A program made the translations under genes and the position numbers. Under the pieces are notes generated by a model. It did not search any database. It was not told where the DNA came from and saw only the letters and a program-made list of their open reading frames with translations. Below are positions 9,301 to 17,050 of a DNA stretch of 64,000 bases, piece after piece. Position 1 is the first letter of the stretch; every line of letters begins with the position of its first letter. The DNA is taken from NCBI GenBank assembly GCA_964451365.1, contig CAYVIB010000001.1, positions 293,876 to 357,875 on the forward strand, given 5' to 3'. The stretch is from CAYVIB01 sp964451365. GTDB lineage: Bacteria > Pseudomonadota > Gammaproteobacteria > Pseudomonadales > Cellvibrionaceae.

Positions 9301-9470
9301 TTCCGGCTTCTCCGATTGCGCTTAGCGGGGATTTGATCCTGTTGCCCGGTACGGGTTTGAGCGATTTGCCGGCGGGGCTCGGGTTAAATGGCAATGGCCA
9401 GTTGCTGCAGGTTGGCGGCAAGTCCATGTGGATACTTTATTGGCATCAATCGGGTAGCGACAGTTTGTAG
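6357..9470 (+). CDS. pilY1: Type IV pilus tip adhesin/assembly factor PilY1
   Basis: The 1037-residue protein starts with GTG and a signal peptide (LPLVVLA before DDTD). The C-terminal half is the PilY1 beta-propeller, with FMGTNDGIFHIF, AFIPRELLGNF, HHYGVDGEPVAL and the calcium-binding type loop DANHNGVVDRLYVGD near residue 775. Further Asp-rich loops (DTDADGIPD, DVNKDGTPLDNDGD) may also bind calcium. The N-terminal half corresponds to the von Willebrand A-like region, but the metal site is degenerate: FMMDYRSD stands where DxSxS is expected. PilY1 sits at the pilus tip and antagonises retraction. It lies between pilX and a PilE-like pilin gene. Confidence 0.93.
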   Translation: MRKSKSGLLKILALFVFLPLVVLADDTDIYLNPAPAASAPYLMFMMDYRSDLNATFCSASGGNSCENVLAPHPELLASVRSVAGTGNSATNMQALIAVLKVVFGKFNGINVGLMIPNNSNGGTILRGYKLFEENDANGAKAELVSILNSILLPSQGNQYHQTSPKETHYEWYSYVNGLRVRYGNQTADNFQSTNSPAPDTSIVSGGRYISPFVANPADFECSKLYEVYATSGNTGGSDSDLDHLISSAMGGATEYDGMASYMAHNDVLTNVDGTQTLKTWYIQMGSSATFTDDWATAADTEDQYMRVGGSGADLFDVQTKLESAFVEALSVSTTFVAASVPVNVFNRIQTLDDFYIALFEANATTRWPGNLKKLKLSDTDADGIPDTIVDALNQSAFSSEDGRIKYEALTFWTDPSILPAANPEKNEVSERDGRSVERGGAGQNIPGFVSGSIGDSTTTGTRQLYLEPRSGTSFVAFDATNANANALKADLGVPDDASALEIIRWARGQDVDDDDGDSDLTESRSWLLADAIHSRPLTINYGATSGYSESNPNIRLFMGTNDGIFHIFENTTAAGAESGKEVFAFIPRELLGNFKILKENTDSTHHYGVDGEPVALVKDADADGTLEAAQGDKAYIYFGLRRGGKSIYALNVSDPSATPTFKFKISKTTSGQFDELGMTFSTPKVAKVRYGGATYDVLIFAGGYDVNKDGTPLDNDGDRGADSEGNAVYIVNAETGALIWKAKYGATVGAASNTEYHHSGMRFSIPSDVATLDANHNGVVDRLYVGDTGGQVWRVDLPEGNTSSSSHRQDNWSMSMLADLSDTAASADIRFFHRPEIVQTKDSTGQNYDAVVIGSGDRANPLESADSNYIFVIKDKAVTSGVPGNTLIDDGDLADVTSCADTCTGLDFANGWKMRLVGTGEKGLSSPLVSSGKIFYTTYTPSTGATSSCAPAEGSGEIYIINLKDGTEVFDGSRGIDIGPGIPASPIALSGDLILLPGTGLSDLPAGLGLNGNGQLLQVGGKSMWILYWHQSGSDSL

Positions 9471-9483
9471 AGACCGGACAACT

Positions 9484-9957
9484 ATGATGAGTGGAATTTT
9501 ATTTGCGACAAGTAAGCACAATCGTCAGTGCGGTATGACATTAATCGAAATTATGGTGACTTTGGTTATTGTTGCGATTGTTGCAGCGATCGCGATACCT
9601 TCGTATCAGTCAAGCTTTATAAAAAGTAATCGCGGTATTGGTAAATCCGAATTGATGCAGCTTGTGGCGAGGCAGGAGCAGCACTTTGTCAATAACAAGG
9701 TATACGCTACCGATCTTTCCGATCTGGGATATCCTGCGAATGGATTTTATATTGACCGGAGCGGCAAGGCCGGCACTTCGACCAGCGGTGCGGTGTATAA
9801 GGTAGAACTGGCAGCGGGTGCTTCCACATCATCCTTTACCGCGCAGGCCGTTCCGGTGGGAGCTCAGGCCCAGGATAACAACTGCGGTACGCTTACCATA
9901 AACGATGCAGGCGTGCGATCGGCAACGGGTAGTGACGGCCCCGTTTGCTGGCAATAA
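9484..9957 (+). CDS. pilE: PilE-like minor pilin
   Basis: The 157-residue protein has the prepilin site QCG/MTLIEIMVTLVIVAIVAAIAIPSYQ, with Glu at +5, a long hydrophobic helix and the PilE-type segment LMQLVARQEQHFVNNKVYATDLSDLGY. Two cysteines (NNCGTL and PVCWQ at the end) bracket the C-terminal disulfide loop expected for such pilins. The start is the ATG-ATG pair at 9484/9487, giving a 17-18 residue leader. It is the last gene of the minor-pilin operon, and its stop lies 7 bases from the end of the convergent lipoprotein gene. Confidence 0.88.
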   Translation: MMSGILFATSKHNRQCGMTLIEIMVTLVIVAIVAAIAIPSYQSSFIKSNRGIGKSELMQLVARQEQHFVNNKVYATDLSDLGYPANGFYIDRSGKAGTSTSGAVYKVELAAGASTSSFTAQAVPVGAQAQDNNCGTLTINDAGVRSATGSDGPVCWQ

Positions 9958-9964
9958 TTTGCCC

Positions 9965-10657
9965 TTAACCTTCCATTGTCTCCACGTCAGGGGAGTGCGG
10001 GATAGTGTCGCTCGGTTCTCCGTTTTCCTCAGTCTCTATAGTAATTACCACAAGCTGCTCATTCTTGTCCTCGCCGTTTTCAGGACGGGCGAGCGCCCGG
10101 CCCTCTCCCGGTGTTTCCGTGATGCCGGGTTCATCCACTTTGAGTTCAGCGATTTCCAAATCGCCGCTCTGGAAAAAATCCGTTATCTGGTTCACCCGGG
10201 TAGCGATTAGTTTTTTGAATTCCGGCGTCGGTTCGGTCACGTCGAGCGTATCCTCATCCTCCATGCGGATGGTGATGTACAGGGGTTGATGTTCTCTCAG
10301 TGACGAGACGAAATCGCGAAGGTCGTTTTCCGCATCATCGGTAAGCTCGGCCACGCCTTCATTAAACTCTACAGTGTGGTAATGCGCGTAGGCCATCACG
10401 GGATCCTCGGGCGTCAGTACGTCCATATCTTCCTTGCTTTCGCTGATACTGCTTGCGCGTTCGTGGTTGCGTTTGGCACTTGTATAATGTTCATCGGAAT
10501 TGTTACTTTTACCTGCCTGACCGTTTTCGGTGGAATTCCCTTGCCCGGTCTTTTCCGCACCCGCGGTTTCCTCGTCCGTTTGTGGTCCGCACGCCACTAT
10601 AAAAACCATGCCCATTAAAAAAACAGTATTGCAGCATAAATGGACTAATCTGTTCAT
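9965..10657 (-). CDS. Putative lipoprotein with a degenerate OmpA-like domain
   Basis: The 230-residue protein has a lipoprotein signal (MGMVFIVAC, lipid on Cys 23) followed by a long low-complexity region rich in Glu, Gly, Asn and Ser. From about residue 85 there is a region with the rhythm of an OmpA C-terminal domain: VEFNEGVAELTDDAENDLRD, then LYITIRMEDED, then KLIATRVNQITDFF. The peptidoglycan-binding Asp/Arg signature is not intact, so binding to peptidoglycan is uncertain. GGAGGT precedes the start at good spacing. It faces the pilin operon tail to tail. I do not recognise a named family. Confidence 0.6.
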   Translation of the reverse strand: MNRLVHLCCNTVFLMGMVFIVACGPQTDEETAGAEKTGQGNSTENGQAGKSNNSDEHYTSAKRNHERASSISESKEDMDVLTPEDPVMAYAHYHTVEFNEGVAELTDDAENDLRDFVSSLREHQPLYITIRMEDEDTLDVTEPTPEFKKLIATRVNQITDFFQSGDLEIAELKVDEPGITETPGEGRALARPENGEDKNEQLVVITIETEENGEPSDTIPHSPDVETMEG

Positions 10658-11122
10658 CGCTACCTCCAGTCGTAGGGATATCCCTTTTTATCCATGAATA
10701 TTGTCGTTCCGGATCATGGTTCAAGGTTTATGCCACTCTGCGGAATCGCGCGTGGTTGTGCTATGGTTTTTGCTCAGGGCGAGAAGCAACAATTTCGGGT
10801 CAGGGGGTGAATGGCACTTCCTTAAGTTTAAGCGCAAACTCCTTTTGTAGCCGGAGTCATCGAACAGTTCGCCTGTTGGAGGCTCCGAAGGACCTCCAGC
10901 AGGCAGAACTTACCACTGCAGTTTTAAACCAGTCTGGCTGAAGTGCCATTCAATGCGTCTCCCTGGCCCGGCTTTATAACGCCACCATGTTTCGCCGGAT
11001 TCGGGTTTCATCCCCGTATGATCAATTGTTAACGCGTTAATAAAGGCCAACGCCCGAAGATTAACGTGTGCTATCATGTTGGCCCTTGTCTGACGTCCGG
11101 TTAAGCGGGTTGTAATACCGGT
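10658..11122. other. Intergenic region with a nested palindrome
   Basis: No convincing gene is seen in this stretch. It holds the divergent promoter side of the lipoprotein gene and the palindromic element at 10808-10952 described separately. A 61-codon frame at 10756-10941 is discarded, because it runs through the palindrome, lacks a ribosome site and has no recognisable sequence. Confidence 0.5.
10808..10952. repeat. Nested imperfect palindrome (structured RNA or MITE-like element)
   Basis: Outer arms TGAATGGCACTTC (10808-10820) and its exact complement GAAGTGCCATTCA (10940-10952) enclose a second inverted pair, 10866-10882 with 10893-10910. That pair is about 17 bp with one bulge and one wobble position, around a 10-base loop. 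Short A/T complementary segments lie between the two stems. The whole 145-base unit could fold as one long hairpin. There is no clear target-site duplication and no integron attC core. It could be a non-autonomous insertion element or a structured RNA. Confidence 0.6.
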
Positions 11123-11377
11123 ATGACATCAAAACATAAAACTTCTTTCAGCCTTTCAGTGGGTTACAAAATCATGTGTTGTCGCTTTTTCCGACCAAAA
11201 TTCTTGCCCAGGAAGAGGGATGCTTTTCTGACCGGTCTTTCTTCCGGTAGCCATGACGATGAGAGAGTCGGCCTAAGGCCATTTCCGGTCGATCTCTTTT
11301 CCAGTGAACCGGCCCGTACCAAGATGGCTATTCAGCAGGAAATAAAAAAAATGCTGCGCCTGCGATTCCAAAATTAG
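11123..11377 (+). CDS. Possible small hypothetical protein
   Basis: This is an 84-codon open frame with an ATG start, a basic composition and a plausible C-terminal helix (MAIQQEIKKMLRLRF). No ribosome-binding site is evident before the ATG and no family is recognised. Downstream at about 11388-11460 there are complementary segments (ACACGAGGC and GCCTCGTGT) that could form a transcription-ending hairpin. Coding status is doubtful; the alternative is that this is leader sequence for the YfiR-family gene. Confidence 0.25.
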   Translation: MTSKHKTSFSLSVGYKIMCCRFFRPKFLPRKRDAFLTGLSSGSHDDERVGLRPFPVDLFSSEPARTKMAIQQEIKKMLRLRFQN

Positions 11378-11566
11378 TTGAATAAGGCGACACGAGGCGT
11401 CGCCGAAGGTCTGAGAGAGAAACAGTTTGCCAAAGTCGAATCCAGCTTCGGCCTCGTGTAAGGCAATACATTTTTAACCGAAATATTTGATAGAGCGCAT
11501 TTAATTCGGTGCTGGGTGTTGTGAAAATATCAAGGGGCGGTAAGTGGCGCCTAAGATAGGAAACTC

Positions 11567-12175
11567 ATGAGACAATCCCGCATTCCAGACAAGCTTTCCC
11601 GGCGCCGGCGCCAGGGGGCACCCTGCTGGGTGTTTATTTTCTGCATGTCTGTCGAAGGGCTCTTATCTTCTTTTTCCGGGCCTGTTTATGCGGAAGATTC
11701 CACGCTACCGGAACATGAAATAAAGGCAGCAATGCTCTACAAGTTTCTAAGCTATGTGGAGTGGCCCCCGTCAACTTTCCGCAACGACCATGAACCTTAT
11801 CGAATCGGAATCGTCGGGTCCAGCCGCCTGGAGAAGGAGTTGCGACGGATTACCCATGACCAGACCATCAACAACCGGGCCATCGAAATCTTCAGGGTGA
11901 GGGATACAGATGACCTGGATGAGCCTCATATGGTCTTCGTCGGGCAAAAGTCGGAAAACTTACTTCCAGCCTTGGCGAGGCTCGCCGAGAAGAGCTGTTT
12001 TCTTGTGGTAACGGAAGATGACGACGGAATAAAAAAGGGCAGTACAATCAACTTGCGAGTTATCAATGACCGCGTTGGGTTTGATGTATCCCTTGTTAGC
12101 GCGAATAAATGCAGTTTTAAGCTCAGTGCCCGGCTTTTGTCCGTTGCCGCATCAGTTAAACAGGATGATGGCTGA
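11567..12175 (+). CDS. YfiR-family (DUF4154) periplasmic protein
   Basis: The 202-residue protein carries an N-terminal export signal (ending near GPVYA) and the YfiR core: EIKAAMLYKFLSYVEWP, YRIGIVGSS, HMVFVGQKS, SCFLVVTEDDDGIKKGSTINLRVINDRVGFDVSL and a C-terminal KLSARLLSVA. In Pseudomonas, YfiR is the periplasmic inhibitor of the membrane diguanylate cyclase YfiN. Here the following gene, overlapping by one base (TGATG), is a hybrid histidine kinase with a similar periplasmic sensor. The protein therefore probably controls that kinase. AGGAAA precedes the ATG. Confidence 0.85.
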   Translation: MRQSRIPDKLSRRRRQGAPCWVFIFCMSVEGLLSSFSGPVYAEDSTLPEHEIKAAMLYKFLSYVEWPPSTFRNDHEPYRIGIVGSSRLEKELRRITHDQTINNRAIEIFRVRDTDDLDEPHMVFVGQKSENLLPALARLAEKSCFLVVTEDDDGIKKGSTINLRVINDRVGFDVSLVSANKCSFKLSARLLSVAASVKQDDG

Positions 12176-14064
12176 TGTTGCGCGTTATTCGTGAATCCAT
12201 TTCCAATAAATTGATGTTGGTGGTTATGGCGACCACCTTTGTTGCCCTGCTGACTTACGGGCTGGTAATGCTTGCCTATAATATTCGCTCTTATCACGAT
12301 AGCTTGATAAAGGATCTTGTTACCCAGGCAAACATTATTGCCGAAGTCAGTACTCCGGCACTGGAATTTAATGATCCCGCCACCGCGCAGGAAAACCTGG
12401 AGCTTTTACGTACCCGTCCCGTTATTTTGCGAGCCGCGATTTATACTCCCGAAGGTGAAAAATTTGGTGAATATGTCGGCCCCCGCGCAACCCCCCCGGC
12501 ACAGACGGTTCCGGAAATCGACGAAAGCTATGTTATAGAAGGCGATCGCATCACCGTATCGCGCCAGGTAATCAAGGCGGGGCGCCATCTGGGGACGGTT
12601 TATATTCAGGCGCGGTACGAGGTGCGAATGCGCCTGATTGACTACGCCATTATTTTGGTGGGAGTGCTGGTGGCCAGCCTGGGGCTTGCCGCCCTCATCG
12701 CTTTCTGGTTGCGCGGGGCCCTGACCAAACCCATTCTCGCGGTGACTGATGTCGCCCGCCAAGTGATGGAAAGTCGCGATTTCTCCCTGCGTGCCAAGAA
12801 ATTCACCCTGGATGAAATAGGCGTGCTGGTGGATGCGTTTAACAATATGCTTGGCGAGGTGGAACGTCGAGCGAAAGCGTTGGAAGAATCCAATCGCTCA
12901 TTGGAAATAGAGATGACCGAGCGTCAGGCGGCGGAAAATGCCTTGCGCCTGGCGGACCGACGCAAAGACGAATTTCTTGCTACGTTGGCGCATGAATTGC
13001 GCAACCCCCTGGCACCGGTTCTGAACAGCCTGAAGATTTTGCGTTTATCCAGGGATCCCCATGCGCTTGAAAATGCGCAAATGATTATGGAACGACAGTT
13101 GAACCATATGGTAAGGCTGGTGGATGACTTGCTGGATGTTTCGCGCATCACTACCGGTAAACTGACTATTTCCAGACGCCTTGTGGATATTCGTTCGGTG
13201 ATGAACGATGCGGTCGAAGCCAGCAGAACCTTTATCGATACGCGCTCCCATAAACTGGAAGTCGAGTTACCTTCGGAAACGGTTTATGTCGATGCCGATC
13301 CGGTACGGCTGGCGCAGGTCTTTTCCAACTTGTTGAATAACGCCGCCAAATATACCAATCCTGGTGGTGTCATCACTTTTGCCGCCGCTATTGAAGATGG
13401 AGAGATTGTTGTCAGCGTGGCGGACAATGGCATCGGAATAGAGTCGGGCATGCTCAACGAGATTTTTGAGATGTTTACCCAGGTCGACAACACCCTTGAG
13501 CGTGTTCATGCCGGTTTGGGCGTGGGGCTGGCGCTTTCCAGGCGGTTGGTGGAACTGCACGGTGGCAGGTTGCACGCGACCAGTAAAGGCTCGGGCAAAG
13601 GTAGTATTTTCAGCGTGCATCTTGGTATTGCCCCGCAGGTGGCGCCTTCGGTGGAATCCGGTAATGCGGAGGCAACCGTCCCGGGTGTCACCCGAAGTAT
13701 TTTGTTAGTCGATGACAATATTGATTTTATTGCCACCATGGAGAACTTGCTGAAACTCTTGGGGCATGAGGTTAAAGTCGCTCACGATGGTGCGACGGCG
13801 TTGCGGGTTGCCGCGGAGTTTGCGCCGGAGTTTATTTTTATGGATATCGGAATGCCGGGTCTTAATGGCTATGACGTGGCGCGAATGCTGCGACAGAGAC
13901 CGGAAATGGAAAACGCGGTTTTGGTGGCGGTCACCGGCTGGGGTGGTGAAAAGGACCGGCAAATGTCTCGCAACGCCGGCTTTAATTTTCACTTGATCAA
14001 GCCGGTGGAATTGAGCGAGATTTTAAAAGTGTTGGAAATGAACACGGATGAGATATTGGAATAA
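12175..14064 (+). CDS. Hybrid sensor histidine kinase with CHASE8-like sensor, HAMP and receiver
   Basis: The 629-residue protein has an N-terminal membrane helix (about 12-34), a periplasmic domain of CHASE8 type (DLVTQANIIAEVSTPALEFNDPATAQENL split over about 45-70), and a second helix (about 153-180). A HAMP linker follows, then HisKA with the phospho-accepting His 273 in LAHELRNPLAPV, a HATPase domain (NLLNNAAKYT, DNGIGI, GLGVGLALS) and a C-terminal receiver with phospho-acceptor Asp 557 (FMDIGMPG) and Lys in LIKPVE. It overlaps the YfiR-like gene by one base. It probably relays a periplasmic or redox signal through phosphotransfer; no output gene is adjacent. Confidence 0.9.
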   Translation: MLRVIRESISNKLMLVVMATTFVALLTYGLVMLAYNIRSYHDSLIKDLVTQANIIAEVSTPALEFNDPATAQENLELLRTRPVILRAAIYTPEGEKFGEYVGPRATPPAQTVPEIDESYVIEGDRITVSRQVIKAGRHLGTVYIQARYEVRMRLIDYAIILVGVLVASLGLAALIAFWLRGALTKPILAVTDVARQVMESRDFSLRAKKFTLDEIGVLVDAFNNMLGEVERRAKALEESNRSLEIEMTERQAAENALRLADRRKDEFLATLAHELRNPLAPVLNSLKILRLSRDPHALENAQMIMERQLNHMVRLVDDLLDVSRITTGKLTISRRLVDIRSVMNDAVEASRTFIDTRSHKLEVELPSETVYVDADPVRLAQVFSNLLNNAAKYTNPGGVITFAAAIEDGEIVVSVADNGIGIESGMLNEIFEMFTQVDNTLERVHAGLGVGLALSRRLVELHGGRLHATSKGSGKGSIFSVHLGIAPQVAPSVESGNAEATVPGVTRSILLVDDNIDFIATMENLLKLLGHEVKVAHDGATALRVAAEFAPEFIFMDIGMPGLNGYDVARMLRQRPEMENAVLVAVTGWGGEKDRQMSRNAGFNFHLIKPVELSEILKVLEMNTDEILE

Positions 14065-14159
14065 TTGGCGGCGACGATTTATTTTCGTGCCCGGAAAAAG
14101 AATAAATATTTTCCAACCATTGTTAAACATTTAGCCTGAACTTCAAGTACAAAAAATTT

Positions 14160-14169
14160 AAAGCGCTTT
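14160..14169. promoter_or_regulatory. Palindrome AAAGCGCTTT, candidate LacI-type operator
   Basis: A perfect 10-bp palindrome with a central CGCG-like GCGC core lies about 600 bases upstream of the GH5 start. LacI/PurR-family regulators that control glycoside hydrolase genes often bind palindromes centred on CG with this kind of core. It is a single site and no regulator gene is near, so the call is tentative. Confidence 0.25.
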
Positions 14170-14580
14170 CATTTTTATATAGTAATAATGACTAGATGGG
14201 GGCAAAAAAGTCTTCTTTAAACCGTTGTCAGCGCGGTTGCACCTGTTTCGGCCAATATTTAGCGGCCAATAACTTGTTTTACCACACAATTGTGTCAGTC
14301 TGACATTGCATGCAGCTCCCCGTAAACGTAAACTTACCGGCTAACAATAAATCCTGGGGGTATCTTTTGGTCGAGGTATCGTCGAGGAAATAATAATTCG
14401 ATTTGCCGTTGGTTCGTTAGTGGCGGATAAGAACTGATTCCGGTTTTTGAGTTTAAGGTTTTTATCCAGCTCGTTCCTGTTTACCGATGCCTGATGATTT
14501 AAATGTGGTGCCGCTTTAAGCGTGTCGGCCGCGTCATCAAACAACCGGTTCTCAGATAGCGGCGAACGGAAAAATGGAGA

Positions 14581-14698
14581 AGTACCACAACTGAAGCGAA
14601 CCCCGTGACGGGGCGAAAAAGTTGCCGAGGGAGGTCAGGCATCCTTGTCGGGGTGCCAACGCAGTATAACTTATGCTGCGAGTGCACAATGCCGTACT
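14581..14698 (+). ncRNA. Candidate structured 5' leader of the GH5 gene
   Basis: Three consecutive stem-loops are visible: CCCCG/CGGGG (14601-14613, loop TGA), GGCATCC/GGGTGCC (14638-14657) and CGCAGTAT/ATGCTGCG (14660-14680, loop AACTT). AGTAC at 14581 and GTACT at 14694 could close the domain. The element ends about 68 bases before the start codon. It does not match the c-di-GMP, TPP, cobalamin or glycine riboswitch consensus that I know. It may be a leader RNA, a processed 5' end or chance. Confidence 0.35.
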
Positions 14699-14765
14699 GC
14701 TGCAAGTGGGTTTGGTGCGCTAATAAAAAGACACACTTTAATCATGTTTAACGAGGACTATCTCT

Positions 14766-16976
14766 ATGTTTACTAAAAAGGTAAGAGGATACCGTCTTGC
14801 GGCGGCACTCGGGCTGGGCCTTACGGCCGCGACCTGGGGCAGCTCGGCAATGGCGGGTTGTCAATACGTCGTTACCAACCAGTGGGGCTCCGGATTCACC
14901 GGCGCCATCCGCATCACCAACGACGGTTCCACCGCAACCAACGGCTGGCAAGTAAGCTGGCAGTACAACAGCAACTCCATTACCAACTCCTGGAACGCCA
15001 ATGTCAGCGGCTCCTACACCGCAACCGACATCGGCTGGAACGGTAACATTCAGCCCGGTCAAACGGTTGAGTTTGGTTTCCAGGGCGTAACCAACGGCGG
15101 CAGCGTTGAAACGCCCCAGGTTACCGGCGCCGTATGTTCCGGCGGCAACAGCAGCTCTTCCAGTTCAAGTTCCAGCTCAAGCTCCAGTTCGAGCAGCTCG
15201 TCCTCGAGCAGTAGTTCCAGCTCAAGCTCAAGCAGCAGCTCCAGTTCCAGCTCAAGCAGCAGCTCCAGTACGTCGGGCGGCCAGTGCGCGGAGCAATGTA
15301 ACTGGTACGGAGAAATCCGTCCGTTGTGCCAGAACCAGAACAGCGGTTGGGGTTGGGAGAACAACCAAAGCTGTATCGGACGAACCACCTGTGAAGACCA
15401 GTGGGGTAACGGCGGCGTAGTGAGCAACTGTGGCAGCTCATCCAGCTCTTCAAGCTCAAGTTCTTCAAGCTCCAGCTCTTCGAGCTCGTCATCTTCCTCT
15501 TCGTCCAGCAGCTCGAGTTCCAGCAGCAGTTCTTCGTCCAGCTCAAGTTCAAGCTCCAGCTCCACCAGTACTTCTGGCGGTAGTGGAGTGTTCCGGGTTG
15601 ACGCTTCCGGTAACATCACCAAAAACGGTCAAGTATTCCCGGTTCGCTGTGGTTCCTGGTTCGGGCTTGAAGGTCGTCATGAGCCTTCCGATGATCCGGA
15701 TAACCCAAGTGGAGCGCCGATGGAGTTGTACGTAGGCAACACTTTCTGGGCAAACAATAACTCGGGTACAGGCCGAACCATCCAGCAGACAATGGATGAG
15801 ATCAAGGCTCAGGGTATCAACGTTATCCGGTTCCCGGTTGTACCGCAGACTCTGGACCCGAATGATCCGCAAGGTACTGGCAGCGTGCTGAAGAACCACG
15901 AATCGGTTCGCTCGGACAACGCCCGCCAGGCGCTGGAGGATTTCATTGTTCAGGCTGATGAGAATGATCTCGAAGTGATGTTGGATATCCACTCCTGCTC
16001 CAACTACGTCGGCTGGCGCGCAGGTCGTTTCGATGCCCGTCCTCCGTATGTGGACGCCACCCGTGACGATTACGACTTCCCACGCGAAGAGTACTCCTGT
16101 TCCGCAACCGGCAACCCGAGCTCTGTCACCACTATTCACGCATACGACAAAGCCGCCTGGCTCGAAACCCTGCGCGAACTGGCAAGTCTTGAGCAGCAGT
16201 TGGGTGTGGATAACATCATCGGTATCGATATCTTCAACGAACCCTGGGATTACACCTGGGAAGAGTGGAAGACCCATATCGAAGATGCTTATCAGGCTAT
16301 CAATGAAGTTAGCCCGAATATGCTGGTTTTCGCTCAAGGTATTTCCGCGTCCGCAGGCAACCAGGACGGAACACCTGACACAATCACCGAGGTACCACAT
16401 GGTGACGAATTCACCAACCCGAACTGGGGTGAGAACCTTTTCGAAGCCGGTGATAACCCACCGAACATTCCGAAAGAGCGTCTTGTATACTCTCCGCACA
16501 CTTACGGTCCGTCCGTATTCGTTCAAAGAGCCTTTATGGATCCGGCTCAGCCCGAGTGTGAAGGCCTGGAAGGTGATGAGGCCGGCGATAATGACTGTAA
16601 TGTCGTTATCAACCCGACTGTTCTCCGTCAAGGTTGGGAAGAGCACTTCGGCTATTTGAGAGATCAGGGCTACGCGATTGTGGTTGGCGAGTTTGGTGGC
16701 CACCTCGACTGGCCGCAAGGTTCCAGCACGCGAGACATCAACCGTTGGGGACACCTCACCAACACCCCGGATCGCGATTGGCAAAATGCTTTTATCGATT
16801 ACATGGCTGATGAAAACATTCAGGGCTGCTACTGGGGTATTAACCCGGAATCTGGTGATACCGGTGGCCTTTATCTGCACGCCTACGATCCGATTTCCAA
16901 CACCGCTGGTTGGGGTGAGTGGCTCGGGTTCGACGAAGAGAAGTGGAACCTGTTGCACGAACTGTGGGGTATTTAA
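14766..16976 (+). CDS. Secreted endoglucanase: CBM2-CBM10-GH5 with two polyserine linkers
   Basis: The 736-residue protein has a signal peptide of 30 residues (SSAMA before GCQY) and CBM2 at about 31-126, with surface tryptophans in NQWGSGF, NSWNANV and GWNGNI. A 40-serine linker (129-168) leads to CBM10 at about 174-222 ([22 protein letters not shown]), then a 43-serine linker and a GH5 catalytic domain from about 271. The acid/base is Glu 492 in DIFNEPW and the nucleophile Glu 642 in VVGEFGGH. It hydrolyses internal beta-1,4 bonds of cellulose or a related glucan outside the cell, exported through Sec and probably type II secretion. GAGGA precedes the ATG; a strong terminator follows. The exact GH5 subfamily is not assigned. 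Confidence 0.93.
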   Translation: MFTKKVRGYRLAAALGLGLTAATWGSSAMAGCQYVVTNQWGSGFTGAIRITNDGSTATNGWQVSWQYNSNSITNSWNANVSGSYTATDIGWNGNIQPGQTVEFGFQGVTNGGSVETPQVTGAVCSGGNSSSSSSSSSSSSSSSSSSSSSSSSSSSSSSSSSSSSSSSSTSGGQCAEQCNWYGEIRPLCQNQNSGWGWENNQSCIGRTTCEDQWGNGGVVSNCGSSSSSSSSSSSSSSSSSSSSSSSSSSSSSSSSSSSSSSSSSSSTSTSGGSGVFRVDASGNITKNGQVFPVRCGSWFGLEGRHEPSDDPDNPSGAPMELYVGNTFWANNNSGTGRTIQQTMDEIKAQGINVIRFPVVPQTLDPNDPQGTGSVLKNHESVRSDNARQALEDFIVQADENDLEVMLDIHSCSNYVGWRAGRFDARPPYVDATRDDYDFPREEYSCSATGNPSSVTTIHAYDKAAWLETLRELASLEQQLGVDNIIGIDIFNEPWDYTWEEWKTHIEDAYQAINEVSPNMLVFAQGISASAGNQDGTPDTITEVPHGDEFTNPNWGENLFEAGDNPPNIPKERLVYSPHTYGPSVFVQRAFMDPAQPECEGLEGDEAGDNDCNVVINPTVLRQGWEEHFGYLRDQGYAIVVGEFGGHLDWPQGSSTRDINRWGHLTNTPDRDWQNAFIDYMADENIQGCYWGINPESGDTGGLYLHAYDPISNTAGWGEWLGFDEEKWNLLHELWGI

Positions 16977-17017
16977 TCCCTGATAATCGATCAGACTGAT
17001 TTTTTCTGATCTTAAAT

Positions 17018-17050
17018 CAAAAGCCAGGCTCTCAGAGCCTGGCTTTTTTT
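17018..17050 (+). terminator. Rho-independent terminator after the GH5 gene
   Basis: AGCCAGGC and GCCTGGCT form the core of a near-perfect stem at 17022-17044, preceded by AAAA and followed by seven T residues. It lies about 45 bases after the cellulase stop codon, so the gene is probably monocistronic. Confidence 0.9.

Larger units (their letters stand above)
14065..14765. other. Long regulatory region upstream of the GH5 cellulase gene
   Basis: These 701 bases contain no convincing gene; short minus-strand frames at 14341-14544 and 14499-14705 lack ribosome sites and recognisable sequence. The region holds an AT-rich stretch, a 10-bp perfect palindrome (14160-14169), and a run of stem-loops (14581-14698) close to the start codon. 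Its length, together with the secreted enzyme it precedes, suggests substrate-controlled transcription and possibly a structured leader. Confidence 0.45.

Noticed and set aside
10808..10952. Integron attC site
   Set aside because: The size and imperfect symmetry would fit, but no GTTRRRY core or complementary RYYYAAC box is present at the ends and no integron integrase or cassette array is near.
10808..10952. 6S RNA
   Set aside because: The size is near, but the central open bubble and the expected neighbourhood (zapA/ygfA) are absent.
14581..14698. c-di-GMP class I (GEMM) or another known riboswitch in front of the GH5 gene
   Set aside because: Considered because of the stem-loops, but the conserved GEMM sequence blocks and those of the TPP, cobalamin, glycine and guanidine classes are not found. 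It is kept only as an unclassified structure.
15059..15622. Minus-strand frame encoding Leu/Glu repeats opposite the polyserine linkers
   Set aside because: The low-complexity protein is a reverse reading of serine codons (AGC and TCC become GCT and GGA-type codons) and not a gene.
15549..16958. 469-codon minus-strand open frame opposite the GH5 catalytic domain
   Set aside because: It mirrors a strongly supported gene, has no family resemblance and no ribosome site; long antisense frames arise from the codon usage of the real gene.
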